DNA from: Pengzhenrongella frigida
GTDB lineage: Bacteria > Actinomycetota > Actinomycetes > Actinomycetales > Cellulomonadaceae
Direction: 5' to 3'
Assembly: GCF_004168625.1 (NCBI RefSeq)
Contig: NZ_SDWW01000047.1
Location: 1 to 34,947, forward strand
DNA length: 34,947 bases
The notes beneath the pieces are model-generated. The model made no database searches. It was not told where the DNA came from and worked only from the letters and a program-made list of their open reading frames with translations. The translations under genes were made by a program, and so were the position numbers. Shown here piece after piece: positions 25,243-32,401 of this stretch; positions within the stretch are counted from its first letter, which is position 1; each line of letters begins with the position of its first letter.

Positions 25243-26108
25243 CGCGGCACCTCCGACGTGACCGCGGCCCGGACGGTGACCGGCGCGGACGCCGTGCCGC
25301 GCACCTCGAGGGTGCAGCACTTCGCACCGCCGCCGCCCTTGAGCAGCTCGCTGGTGTCCACCGGGATCGGCAGGTAGCCGCGCGCGCGCAGGGCGGCGGC
25401 CAGGTCGACGGCGTCGGGCGCCACGACGACGTTGAGCCCGTCGCTCACCGCGTTCAGGCCGAGGGCGGCGGCGTCGGCTGCGGTGGCCAGGATCGCGTCC
25501 GGGAACATGCGTTCCAGGACGGTGCGCGAGCCCGCCGAGAAGGCGGCCGGGTAGTAGGCGATCTGCGGTGCGGCCGGGTCGCTCGACAGCACGGCCAACG
25601 CGGTGTCGAGGTGGTAGAAGTGCGGGTCGACGAGCTCGAGCGAGATCACGGGGCGCCCGACGAGCTCCTGGAGCTCGGCGTGCGCGGCGCGGTCGGTCCG
25701 GAAGCCCCAGCCGGCGAGGATCACGTCGCCGATGACGAGCAGGTCGCCCTCGCCCTCGTTGGTGACCGCGGCGGTGTGGGTGAGGTAGCCGCGGTCGGCG
25801 AACCACTTCTGGTACGCGGGGCCCTCGGGGGCGCGCTCGGCGTAGTGGAACTTCGCGGAGTAGACGACGCCGTCGACGACGGTGGCGCCGTTGGCGGCGT
25901 AGACCATGTCCGGCAGGCCCTCGAGCGGGCTGATCGTCTCGACCGTGTGGCCGAGCGCGAGGTACGTGTCGCGCAGCACGCGCCACTGCGCGACGGCCAG
26001 GTCCCGGTCGGTGTGCCGCGTGACGTCCATCCACGGGTTGATCTCGTAGCTGACCGTGTAGTGCAGGGGCTCGCACATCAGGTAGTGACGCGGGGTGGCG
26101 ACGGGCAT
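25239..26108 (-). CDS. Guanidine-modifying enzyme, likely arginine dihydrolase (often labelled dimethylargininase)
   Basis: 289-aa protein of the amidinotransferase/arginine deiminase superfamily. Database labels for such proteins are usually dimethylarginine dimethylaminohydrolase. However, the substrate-site pattern is Asn-rich: EINPWMD (Asn24), LPDMVYAANGAT (Asn73, where deiminases and DDAH carry Asp), NEGEGD, YHLDTAL (His166) and GGGGAKCCTLEV (Cys264/265). This is like the cyanobacterial ArgZ/AgrE N-terminal domain, which turns arginine directly into ornithine, CO2 and two ammonia. The coupled downstream gene uses ornithine, which fits. ATG 26108 has AGGAGG five bases before it. Exact reaction is an inference. 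Confidence 0.85.
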   Translation of the reverse strand: MPVATPRHYLMCEPLHYTVSYEINPWMDVTRHTDRDLAVAQWRVLRDTYLALGHTVETISPLEGLPDMVYAANGATVVDGVVYSAKFHYAERAPEGPAYQKWFADRGYLTHTAAVTNEGEGDLLVIGDVILAGWGFRTDRAAHAELQELVGRPVISLELVDPHFYHLDTALAVLSSDPAAPQIAYYPAAFSAGSRTVLERMFPDAILATAADAAALGLNAVSDGLNVVVAPDAVDLAAALRARGYLPIPVDTSELLKGGGGAKCCTLEVRGTASAPVTVRAAVTSEVPR

Positions 26109-26211
26109 GGTTCCTCCTGGGTCGGGGGTTCTCTCAAGAGTGCCGCACCGCGGCGATCTGATCGTGCGACCCCAGCGTAGGTTGCCCTTGCTCGCCGACC
26201 CCTGTCGTGTC

Positions 26212-26280
26212 GTTGCGCCAGGTGCCATGATTCGTTGCGTGAACGGGCTGTTCGGCGGCGATCTGTTGCGCAGGTCCGTC
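26212..26280. promoter_or_regulatory. Three GTTGCG repeats upstream of the arginine operon
   Basis: GTTGCG occurs at 26212, 26234 and 26275; the first and third continue with a similar CAGGT. Spacings of 22 and 41 bases place them roughly on one face of the helix. They lie 100-170 bases before the first gene of the operon, between it and the preceding gene. Possible Lrp sites. Confidence 0.35.
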
Positions 26281-26292
26281 CGGACGTGTTCC

Positions 26293-26775
26293 TCAACGCG
26301 TGGCGGCGACCTCGCGGGCGACCCGCCACAACGCGAATCGCACCATGCCCGCGAGGACCGGCGCGAGCACCCGGCGGGTCAGGGCGGCGGGCAGCGGGCC
26401 GGCGAGATGGACGTCCTCGACCCAGGTGGCCCGGCTCGTGCCGGCCCCGAGCGCGGCGACCCGCACCTCGGCCGTCCCGAGCAGCAGCGGCCCGACCTTG
26501 GTGAACACGGCGACGCCGGCGGCCTGTGCCGTGGGCGGTTCCAGCCGGTCCAGCCGCATCCGGTCCTGGAGACCGGGGGTGCCCCGCGTCGCGAACGGGC
26601 CGGATGTCGCGATGACCTTCGAGCCCGCCGCGAGCGGCAGCCCGCGGACCTCGATCCGGGTCATCGGGATCCAGCGCGCGTGGTTCCGCACGTCGGACAG
26701 CAGGGCCCAGGCATCCGAGGCGTCGAGCGGAAGGGTGCGCGAGATCGAGACGGCGGGTCCGGCGGGCGTGGCCAT
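26293..26775 (-). CDS. SRPBCC-family (polyketide cyclase/dehydrase-like) protein
   Basis: 160-aa START-fold protein. It opens with VSISRTLPLDASDAWALLSDVRNHARWIPMT, cut here to the family pattern: a strand, an Asp-Trp helix and the WIP turn. It follows with strands ending FTKVGPLLLGTAEV and TWVEDVHL, and closes in a long C-terminal helix (VLAPVLAGMVRFALWRVAREV). Such proteins bind hydrophobic ligands; no catalytic function can be assigned. It is divergent from the aldo/keto reductase gene with a 90-base gap, which must carry both promoters. Confidence 0.85.
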   Translation of the reverse strand: MATPAGPAVSISRTLPLDASDAWALLSDVRNHARWIPMTRIEVRGLPLAAGSKVIATSGPFATRGTPGLQDRMRLDRLEPPTAQAAGVAVFTKVGPLLLGTAEVRVAALGAGTSRATWVEDVHLAGPLPAALTRRVLAPVLAGMVRFALWRVAREVAATR

Positions 26776-26865
26776 GAGGGCTCCGAGGGGTGGGGTGGCG
26801 CTGTGGCGCAAGGGTAGGCAGATGGACCGACATCGGCCGCTCGTGCGCGCGGTAGCGTCGCGGGC

Positions 26866-27855
26866 ATGGAAACACGGGTGTTGGGTCGGACCGGGCGTGC
26901 CGTCAGTGTCGTGGGGCTGGGGTGCTGGCAGCTCGGCGCGGACTGGGGCGACGTCGCCGAGGACGACGCGCTGGCGGTCCTCGCGGGTGCGGCCGACGCG
27001 GGTGTGACGTTCTTCGACACCGCCGACGTCTACGGCGACGGGCGCAGCGAGACGCTGATCGGGAAGTTCCTTGCCGACCGCGGCGCCGGAGCGGGCCTGA
27101 CCGTGGCCACGAAGATGGGCCGGCGCGCCGACCCGCACGTCGCGGAGGCCTACACGTTGGACGCGTTCCGTGCCTGGACGGACCGGTCGCGCGCCAACCT
27201 CGGCGTCGAGACGCTCGACCTCGTGCAGCTGCACTGCCCGCCGACCGAGGTGTTCTCCCGGGAGGCGACGTACGACGCGCTCGACACGCTGGTCGACGAG
27301 GGGCGCGTGGCGGCCTACGGGGTCTCGGTCGAGACGGTCGCCGAGGCCCTGACCGCCATCGCCCGTCCGCACCTCGCGACCGTGCAGATCATCCTCAACG
27401 TCTTCCGGCGCAAGCCGCTCGAGCAGGTGCTGCCCGCCGCTGCTGCCGCGGGGGTCGGGATCATCGCGCGGGTGCCGCTGGCGAGCGGGTTGCTCTCGGG
27501 CAAGTACGACGCCTCGACGGTGTTCGCCGCGACCGACCACCGCTCGTACAACCGGCACGGCGAGGCCTTCGACGTCGGCGAGACGTTCTCCGGCGTGCCG
27601 TACGACGTCGGCGTGGCGGCAGCCCAGCGCGTGGCGGCCCTCACCCCCGCGGGGGCCACGACCGCGCAGCTCGCCCTGCGCTGGATCCTCGACCAGAGCG
27701 GCGTCAGCGCCGTCATCCCCGGTGCGCGCAACGCGACGCAGGCCCGGGCGAACGCGGCTGCGGCCGCGCTCGCCCCGCTGGACGCCGCTGCCCTCGACCG
27801 GTTGCGCGCCGTGTACGACGAGGACATCCGCCCCCACGTGCACGACCGCTGGTAG
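26866..27855 (+). CDS. Aldo/keto reductase
   Basis: 329-aa NADPH-dependent oxidoreductase of the (beta/alpha)8 AKR superfamily. The catalytic tetrad is visible as Asp51 and Tyr56 (FFDTADVYGDGRSE), Lys83 (VATKMGRR) and His123 (LVQLHCPP). The C-terminal cofactor site is at LRWILDQSGVSAVIPGARNATQARAN (27680-27750). Closest in character to the general AKR/YajO-type enzymes; the substrate is unknown. It is monocistronic and closed by the hairpin at 27866-27897. Confidence 0.94.
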   Translation: METRVLGRTGRAVSVVGLGCWQLGADWGDVAEDDALAVLAGAADAGVTFFDTADVYGDGRSETLIGKFLADRGAGAGLTVATKMGRRADPHVAEAYTLDAFRAWTDRSRANLGVETLDLVQLHCPPTEVFSREATYDALDTLVDEGRVAAYGVSVETVAEALTAIARPHLATVQIILNVFRRKPLEQVLPAAAAAGVGIIARVPLASGLLSGKYDASTVFAATDHRSYNRHGEAFDVGETFSGVPYDVGVAAAQRVAALTPAGATTAQLALRWILDQSGVSAVIPGARNATQARANAAAAALAPLDAAALDRLRAVYDEDIRPHVHDRW

Positions 27856-27865
27856 GCCCGCGCGC

Positions 27866-27897
27866 GTCCCACCCCTCGGCAGGGCCCGGGGTGGGAC
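27866..27897. terminator. 10-bp hairpin between convergent genes
   Basis: GTCCCACCCC (27866-27875) pairs perfectly with GGGGTGGGAC (27888-27897) across a 12-base loop. Confidence 0.72.
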
Positions 27898-27911
27898 CCG
27901 TTCGGGTGACG

Positions 27912-28760
27912 TCAGTGGCGCAGGCCGTTGCCCGCCCAGCCCGGCCCGGCGTCGGGGTGCGGGTTGCCGTCGGGCGGGTAGGGCGGCAGGGCCGACGCCG
28001 GGATCACCCGCGGCACGTCGCCGGTCTCGATGACCTCGACGAGCCGGGGGAAGTGGTCCGGGGCGGGTCCGAACGCCCGCCGTGCCCCGCTGATCACCGT
28101 GCGACCGAGGGCACGGGCACCGGTGATCCCGATCACCGCCCCGATCCCGAACGGGGCGAGCCGCCCGAACGCCAGCGCACTCTGCCGGGCCGCCTGCCGA
28201 CGGATCATCCGCTGGGTGAGCGCGCGGTTGACCCGGGCGATCGTGCTCGTCGGCATCCGGGTGAGCATCGCCCGCGCGAACGCGCCGGACGTGAGCTCGA
28301 CGTCGGCGCTCACCACGATGCTCGTCTCGCCCACGATCGTCGCGAGCAGGAGCGCACGCCGTCGGCCGGTGTCCTGCACCTCGATGCCGTGCACGCTGGC
28401 GACGGCGAGCGAGAACGCGGCCGACGACGCGAAGAACGTCGCGACGTCGCTGACGGTCAGGGCCATCGCGACCCCCGTGCCGATCGCCGGTGCGGCCGCC
28501 GCCGCCCCGACAGCCCCGCCGGCGCCGGCGATGACCAGCAGGTACTCGCGCTCCAGCAGCCCGATGATCTGGGCCGGGGACGCGTACGGGTTCCGTCGTC
28601 GCAGGGCCTGGACGTGGGCGTGGATCGTGGCGGACGGGATCGTCACGGCCTTCTCGAGCGCGGCGTCGATGACCGGCGTGTGGCGCGGGTGCGGCTCGGG
28701 AGCGGGTGCGGGCGGGGGCGCGACGTCGCGGCCGGGCTTCTTACGGCGCAGGGCAGCCAT
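27912..28760 (-). CDS. Hypothetical Ala-rich membrane protein, EcsC/DUF697-like hairpins
   Basis: 282-aa protein. A Pro-rich basic N-terminus and a short helical region (VDQ-type helices with IHAHVQALRRRNP) precede a Gly/Ala hydrophobic hairpin (AGAGGAVGAAAAAPAIGTGV, residues 77-97). A second hydrophobic segment (LAPFGIGAVIGITGARALGR) lies near residue 205, after a basic helix TSTIARVNRALTQRMIRRQ. The paired Gly-rich helices recall EcsC or DUF697 proteins, but I cannot assign a family. It begins 6 bases after the OsmC gene and likely shares its transcript. Confidence 0.75.
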   Translation of the reverse strand: MAALRRKKPGRDVAPPPAPAPEPHPRHTPVIDAALEKAVTIPSATIHAHVQALRRRNPYASPAQIIGLLEREYLLVIAGAGGAVGAAAAAPAIGTGVAMALTVSDVATFFASSAAFSLAVASVHGIEVQDTGRRRALLLATIVGETSIVVSADVELTSGAFARAMLTRMPTSTIARVNRALTQRMIRRQAARQSALAFGRLAPFGIGAVIGITGARALGRTVISGARRAFGPAPDHFPRLVEVIETGDVPRVIPASALPPYPPDGNPHPDAGPGWAGNGLRH

Positions 28761-28766
28761 CGCCGG

Positions 28767-29237
28767 TCAGCTCTCGACCAGGTCGGAGCGAGGACCTGTC
28801 ACGGTCAGCTCGACCGCGGCGCCCGCGACGAGCGTGCGAGCCACCGTGCAGTGCTCGTCGACGGCGCGCTGCACGACCGTCAGGAGCCGCTCGAGCGCGG
28901 CGCCCTCCAGGCTGGACAGATCCACGGCGAGCTCCTCGCTCAGCAGCGGATAGCGGTCGTCGCTCGGGTCGCTGACCCCCGAGACGCGCACGGTGGCCGC
29001 GAAGTCGGGCCCCAACCTCCGGGCCAGCGGTATGTCGGCGCTCATCCCGCAGCAGCCGGCGAGTGCCACCTTGAGCAGCTCGCCGGGGGTGAAGACCGAT
29101 CCGGCGTCGGCCGGACCCATGAGCACCTCGGCTCCCCGGGAGTTGCGCCCGGTGTAGGTGCGCGGGCCGGTGCGCTCGGCCCAGGTCTCGGGCGGGGCGA
29201 TCTCGGTTGCTGGCGGCAGAGCTGACACGGCTGTCAT
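28767..29237 (-). CDS. OsmC-family peroxiredoxin-like protein
   Basis: 156-aa protein of the OsmC/Ohr superfamily, which reduces organic hydroperoxides with two redox Cys. The first is in LLKVALAGCCGMSADIP (Cys62/63); the second is Cys130 in VDEHCTVARTL. GPADAGSVFTPGELL gives the family entry to the first Cys helix. The doubled Cys in the first motif is typical of OsmC rather than Ohr. It heads a two-gene operon with the Ala-rich membrane protein. Confidence 0.9.
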   Translation of the reverse strand: MTAVSALPPATEIAPPETWAERTGPRTYTGRNSRGAEVLMGPADAGSVFTPGELLKVALAGCCGMSADIPLARRLGPDFAATVRVSGVSDPSDDRYPLLSEELAVDLSSLEGAALERLLTVVQRAVDEHCTVARTLVAGAAVELTVTGPRSDLVES

Positions 29238-29309
29238 GCGGTCGATCCTGCCACGGGGGTGCCTCCGGTCGCGCGATCCGCCAGAGGTCCCAGGGATCGG
29301 CCCGGATCA

Positions 29310-29442
29310 CCGGATAAAATAGACAATTGCTGCTTAAGTGCTACCGGCGATTTGTCGATGTCCTCACTAGATGTTGCTCTTGTGAGAGGAGCGCAACGGG
29401 GGGCATTTTCTTTTTGTCTACTTCGAGTAAGAGGCCACGCGA
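29310..29442 (+). promoter_or_regulatory. AT-rich leader with sigma-28-like promoter and hairpin
   Basis: This stretch is much more AT-rich than its neighbours. TTAAGTGC (29334-29341), 12 bases, GTCGATGT (29354-29361) resembles a FliA-type (sigma-28) promoter, whose consensus spacing is 11. Downstream, GTTG/CAAC and CTCT/AGAG form a bulged hairpin (29373-29397), followed by GGGGGGCATTTTCTTTTT, a terminator- or attenuator-like run. AAGAGG precedes ATG 29443 by eight bases. Confidence 0.4.
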
Positions 29443-30645
29443 ATGAGCCAGCCACGCCCGCAAGTACGTCCGACCCCGCCCACGAGCGGACCGCTGGCGC
29501 CCGACGTCGCGCATCAGATCGCGATCGAGGTCCCCACCCAGCGCACGATGCCGCTCGACGGCGGCGCCGTCGGGGGTGGCCCGGGCGCCGCGCGCGTGGC
29601 CGAGCCGGACACCCGGTCGCCGTTGGCGCCGGCCACCGCGGCGCCGGCCACCGCAGCGCCTCCGATGCTGCCGGTCGTGCTGCCTGCGCGGTTGACCTCG
29701 CTGCGCCGGCGACTCGCGCTCGTGACCGCTGTGGCGGCAGTCATCGCCGTGACGACCGCCGGGCTGACGGTCGCGCACGAGCAGCAGGCCGCCGAACAGG
29801 CCGCGATGGACGCTCGAGCGGCCGTCGCCGCCGCGCAGGCCGAGCAGTACGCCGCCGAGCGGCAGCTCCTGCGCGAGCAGATCAACGCGGCGTCCTGGGC
29901 GCAGACGCTGGCCAAGCAGGCCGCTGCTGCCACCGCCGGCGGGGTCGTCCTCGAGTCCGCACGAGCGGCCCTCGCGGGGTCGCCCCAGGCCGGTGAAGAC
30001 GTGCGCGCTGCGCTGCAGGCGGCACTGGATGCCGCCACGGCCGTCGTCACCGCCACCCCGTCCCGGTCGGTGATGACCATCGATGCTGCGGTTGCCACGG
30101 TCAGCGCACCCGTGCAGGCCGTGGTCGCTTCGCAGGCGGCCTGGCAGGTGGCGGAGGACGCGCGCCTCGCGGCGGAACGCGCCGCGGCCGAGGCTGCCGC
30201 CGCAGCCAAGGCGGCGGCAGCCCGGGCCCCCCGGACCGCCACGACCCGCAAGGCGACGACATCGACGTCGTCGGCGGCGTCGGGTGCGAGCGCGCCCGCA
30301 CCCGCTGAAGCGGCCGCGAGCAACGTGCCCGAGTTCAGCGCCGGTGAGCTCGGCGGCGCGATCAACGCGTTCCGGGCGTCCCAGGGGCTCGGCGCGCTGA
30401 GCATCTCCCGCTCGGGCACGCTGGTGGCGCACGCCGGCGCGATGGCCCTCGCCGGGGACATCTGGCACGGCGGCAGCGACAAGATCGTCGGCTACGTGCA
30501 GCCGGCGAGTGCGTCGGGTCTGGTGGACGCCTGGGCGAACTCCGCGGGGCACCGGGCCTGGATGCTCAAGACCACGGTGTCTTCGATGCAGGTCGGCGCG
30601 GTCGTCCTGGACGGCAGGCTCTACGGCGCGGTCAACTTCAGCTGA
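29443..30645 (+). CDS. Membrane-anchored coiled-coil protein with CAP domain
   Basis: 400-aa protein. A Pro-rich cytoplasmic N-terminus leads to one membrane helix (about 91-110, LALVTAVAAVIAVTTAGLTV). Residues 112-165 are a Glu/Gln/Ala coiled coil (EQQAAEQAAMDARAAVAAAQ), and an Ala-rich stretch follows. Residues 295-400 form a CAP/SCP domain: GAINAFRASQGLGALSIS, DIWHGG and WANSAGHRAWML, so both characteristic His are kept, unlike in the CAP part at 8.8-9.1 kb. CAP domains are secreted modules of varied or unknown role; in bacteria they often accompany wall or spore proteins. Confidence 0.88.
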   Translation: MSQPRPQVRPTPPTSGPLAPDVAHQIAIEVPTQRTMPLDGGAVGGGPGAARVAEPDTRSPLAPATAAPATAAPPMLPVVLPARLTSLRRRLALVTAVAAVIAVTTAGLTVAHEQQAAEQAAMDARAAVAAAQAEQYAAERQLLREQINAASWAQTLAKQAAAATAGGVVLESARAALAGSPQAGEDVRAALQAALDAATAVVTATPSRSVMTIDAAVATVSAPVQAVVASQAAWQVAEDARLAAERAAAEAAAAAKAAAARAPRTATTRKATTSTSSAASGASAPAPAEAAASNVPEFSAGELGGAINAFRASQGLGALSISRSGTLVAHAGAMALAGDIWHGGSDKIVGYVQPASASGLVDAWANSAGHRAWMLKTTVSSMQVGAVVLDGRLYGAVNFS

Positions 30646-30650
30646 GCCGG

Positions 30651-30687
30651 GGGACCGGCGCCGGTGCTTCATCGCCGAGCCGGTCCC
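30651..30687 (+). terminator. Hairpin terminator after CAP gene
   Basis: GGGACCGGC (30651-30659) pairs with GCCGGTCCC (30679-30687) across a 19-base loop, six bases after the stop codon. Confidence 0.65.
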
Positions 30688-30882
30688 ACGGCGCTACCCC
30701 TCGCCCAGGGATACCCCGCGCCCAGGCCCGGCCCGCGCAGCCGGTACGCTGAACACGGTCCGAACCGAGCCATTCGCCCGGCTCGGTCGGATCGATCAGC
30801 ACGGTGACCGCGAACTCAACCTCCGGACGCCGCGGCGCCAGGTGCCCGCGGAGGTCGGCGCCGGTTGTGGCCGGGGATCCGC

Positions 30883-30955
30883 GCGCCTGTAGCTCAGGGG
30901 ATAGAGCACCGCTCTCCTAAAGCGGGTGTCGGCAGTTCGAATCTGCCCAGGCGCA
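30883..30955 (+). tRNA. tRNA-Arg (anticodon CCT)
   Basis: Acceptor stem GCGCCTG (30883-30889) pairs with CAGGCGC (30948-30954), with discriminator A at 30955. The D arm is GCTC/GAGC. The anticodon stem CCGCT/AGCGG encloses the loop CTCCTAA, anticodon CCT. The T arm is GGCAG-TTCGAAT-CTGCC. Reads AGG codons. CCA is not encoded. The DNA to its right is less GC-rich and carries accessory genes, so this may be an integration target, but I found no repeat of its 3' end in the window. Confidence 0.97.
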
Positions 30956-30984
30956 CAGTGTGGTGGTGCAGTTCAGCGCGATGA

Positions 30985-31013
30985 CGGGCCGTCGGCGCGG
31001 GCCGTCGGCGCGG
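30985..31013. repeat. Tandem 13-bp repeat, 2.2 copies
   Basis: CGGGCCGTCGGCG is repeated exactly twice, followed by CGG, immediately downstream of the tRNA gene. Confidence 0.6.
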
Positions 31014-31036
31014 CTCGCCGTTGGCCCGGAGTGCTT

Positions 31037-31068
31037 CTACTATTGTTGGCGTACGCCTACTATGGTGG
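31037..31068 (+). promoter_or_regulatory. Probable operator/promoter of the nucleotidyltransferase gene
   Basis: CTACTATTGTTGG (31037) and CTACTATGGTGG (31057) are direct repeats 20 bases apart. Between them lies the perfect palindrome GGCGTACGCC (31048-31057). Each repeat contains TACTAT, a good -10 element. The winged-helix part of the downstream protein is a candidate binder. Confidence 0.5.
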
Positions 31069-31084
31069 AACCCTAGGAGGTGCG

Positions 31085-31708
31085 ATGCAGACCCAGCACC
31101 CGCTTGCAGTGATCACGCCAACCCTTGACGGGGATGTCCTCGCCGTGCTCGCGGCCGCCGATGCCCCGCATACCGTCGGGGGAGTTCAGAGGCTGCTCGG
31201 CGGCCGCTCCTACGAGGGGATCCGCAAGGTGCTCACGCGCCTGACCGCACAGGGCACGGTGACGGCTCAGCAGGTCAGTGCCGTGGTGAACTACAGGCTC
31301 AACCGGGAGCACCTGGCAGCCGAGCACATCATCGCTCTGGCGAACCTGCGCGGGGCATTGATGGACCGGGTTCGGTCTCAGGTCCAGGCATGGCCGACGC
31401 CGCCCGTGTGGGCGGCCCTGTTCGGCTCAGCCGCGCGAGGTCAGATGCTGCCTGACTCCGACATCGACTTGTTCCTGGTGGACCCGGCTGTCGATGCCGA
31501 ACTGTGGGAAACCCTGGTCGACCAGCTGTCGCGGGACGTGTCCCGCTGGACCGGGAACGACGCGAGAGTGTTGTCCATGACCGAGACTGAGGTGCGCGCG
31601 AGTGCGGTCACGCGAGACCCGATCCTGCAGTCGTTGCTCGGGGAAGCGCTGACGATCAGCGGGGAACCGGTCTGGCTGCGCCGCGCAGTCGCCGGAGCGC
31701 GGCGATGA
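31085..31708 (+). CDS. Winged-helix plus minimal nucleotidyltransferase (MNT) protein
   Basis: 207-aa protein. Residues 15-80 look like a winged helix (DVLAVLAAADAPHTVGGVQRLLGG, SYEGIRKVLTRLTAQGTVTAQ). Residues 100-205 are a MNT/KNTF-type nucleotidyltransferase with GSAARG (114-119) and the metal-binding DSDIDLF (Asp126, Asp128). Proteins of this type pair with HEPN proteins in toxin-antitoxin modules in which the MNT part can AMPylate the HEPN toxin. AGGAGG precedes ATG 31085. The stop overlaps the start of the HEPN gene (ATGA), the usual arrangement. Repression of its own promoter by the winged helix is inferred. Confidence 0.88.
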   Translation: MQTQHPLAVITPTLDGDVLAVLAAADAPHTVGGVQRLLGGRSYEGIRKVLTRLTAQGTVTAQQVSAVVNYRLNREHLAAEHIIALANLRGALMDRVRSQVQAWPTPPVWAALFGSAARGQMLPDSDIDLFLVDPAVDAELWETLVDQLSRDVSRWTGNDARVLSMTETEVRASAVTRDPILQSLLGEALTISGEPVWLRRAVAGARR

Positions 31709-31992
31709 CCCCGCGCACCGTCAAGGCCGACGAGGCGATGCGCCGAGGACGGCTGGTGAAGGCCGAGCAGTTCGCGGACCCAGCGGTCGCCGTCGACATG
31801 CTCGCCGACGAGGCTGCGGACGTCGCCGACGCCTACGTCACGCCGTGCGTCCACGCAGGCATCGCCGCCGCTGATGTGGTCTGCGCCGCCCGCCTGGGCG
31901 AGTACTCCCGTGGCGAGAACCACGACGAGGCGATCGCGCTGCTCTCTGCGGTCGACAAGAACCTGTCGGGACACCTGCGCGTACGCTGCTGA
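31705..31992 (+). CDS. HEPN-domain partner, truncated by a frameshift
   Basis: 95-aa product whose reading frame stops early. MTPRTVKADEAMRRGRLVKAEQFADPA, a helix with DEAADVADAYVTPCVHAGIA, and AAADVVCAARLGEYSRGENHDEAIALL match the N-terminal two thirds of HEPN proteins that pair with MNT genes. The RNase-type R-x(3-6)-H motif is present as RGENH. After VDKNLSGHL the frame reads RVRC and stops. The missing last helices are present in the +2 frame from 31986 (see next entry). It overlaps the MNT stop by four bases. Loss of the C-terminal helices probably inactivates it, unless the frame is restored. Confidence 0.82.
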   Translation: MTPRTVKADEAMRRGRLVKAEQFADPAVAVDMLADEAADVADAYVTPCVHAGIAAADVVCAARLGEYSRGENHDEAIALLSAVDKNLSGHLRVRC

Positions 31993-32102
31993 CAGTGAAG
32001 ACCCTCGCGGGATACAGCCATTCGCCGGTCAGTGCCGACCGCGCGCGCCGCGCCGGGCGAGCGATGGTGGTCCTTCTGGAGGCTGCGCGCGCGACTCGCT
32101 GA
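31986..32102 (+). pseudogene. Frameshifted C-terminal part of the HEPN gene
   Basis: In the shifted frame, codons from 31986 read LLTVKTLAGYSHSPVSADRA and continue RRAGRAMVVLLEAARATR to a TGA at 32100-32102. This is exactly the expected end of a MNT-associated HEPN protein (L-LL-x-K-x3-GY-x5-VS, then a basic helix and Ala-rich helix). Joining it to the upstream frame needs one inserted base near 31981-31985 and gives a normal length of about 133 aa. Confidence 0.75.
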
Positions 32103-32103
32103 T

Positions 32104-32217
32104 TCACTCGAACTGGCTCAGGCAATCCGAGAGCGTGTTCCCGAGGTGGCCGTGCAGCCGCTGAGTGTTGTGGCGGCGCACCCAGTTCAGGGTGGCGAGC
32201 TCGACGTCCTCCACCTC
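32104..32217 (-). pseudogene. C-terminal remnant of a transposase (IS3-type)
   Basis: The last 37 codons of a minus-strand frame read EVEDVELATLNWVRRHNTQR and then LHGHLG, the hallmark of the C-terminus of IS3-type integrase-fold transposases (VELAT-x3-W-V-x3-N-x3-LH). The upstream frame is Pro/Arg-rich and unrelated, so only a fragment remains. It directly abuts the HEPN stop. No terminal inverted repeats are visible. The stretch 32218-32401 contains nothing I can identify. Confidence 0.7.
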
Positions 32218-32401
32218 TCCAGGGCTCGGTGCGGGCGGGCCCGGGGTGCCTCGTTGGTGGGGTTCGTGTCGGGCGCACGTCTCCGCCCGCTGCCGCGGAG
32301 TCGGTGTTTCCAGTCTCCAGGGTGGCCGGGCTGGAGGACGCGTCGGGCGGTAGCGGTTGCGGGCCGATGTGGCGCTCCGCCCGGTCATTGTGAGGCCGCT
32401 C

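Noticed and set aside
29341-30672. 443-codon minus-strand frame over the CAP gene
   Set aside because: Gly/Arg-rich shadow of an Ala-rich coding region.
32218-32388. Upstream part of the minus-strand frame containing the transposase end
   Set aside because: Pro/Arg-rich translation without transposase likeness; only the last 37 codons are kept as a remnant.
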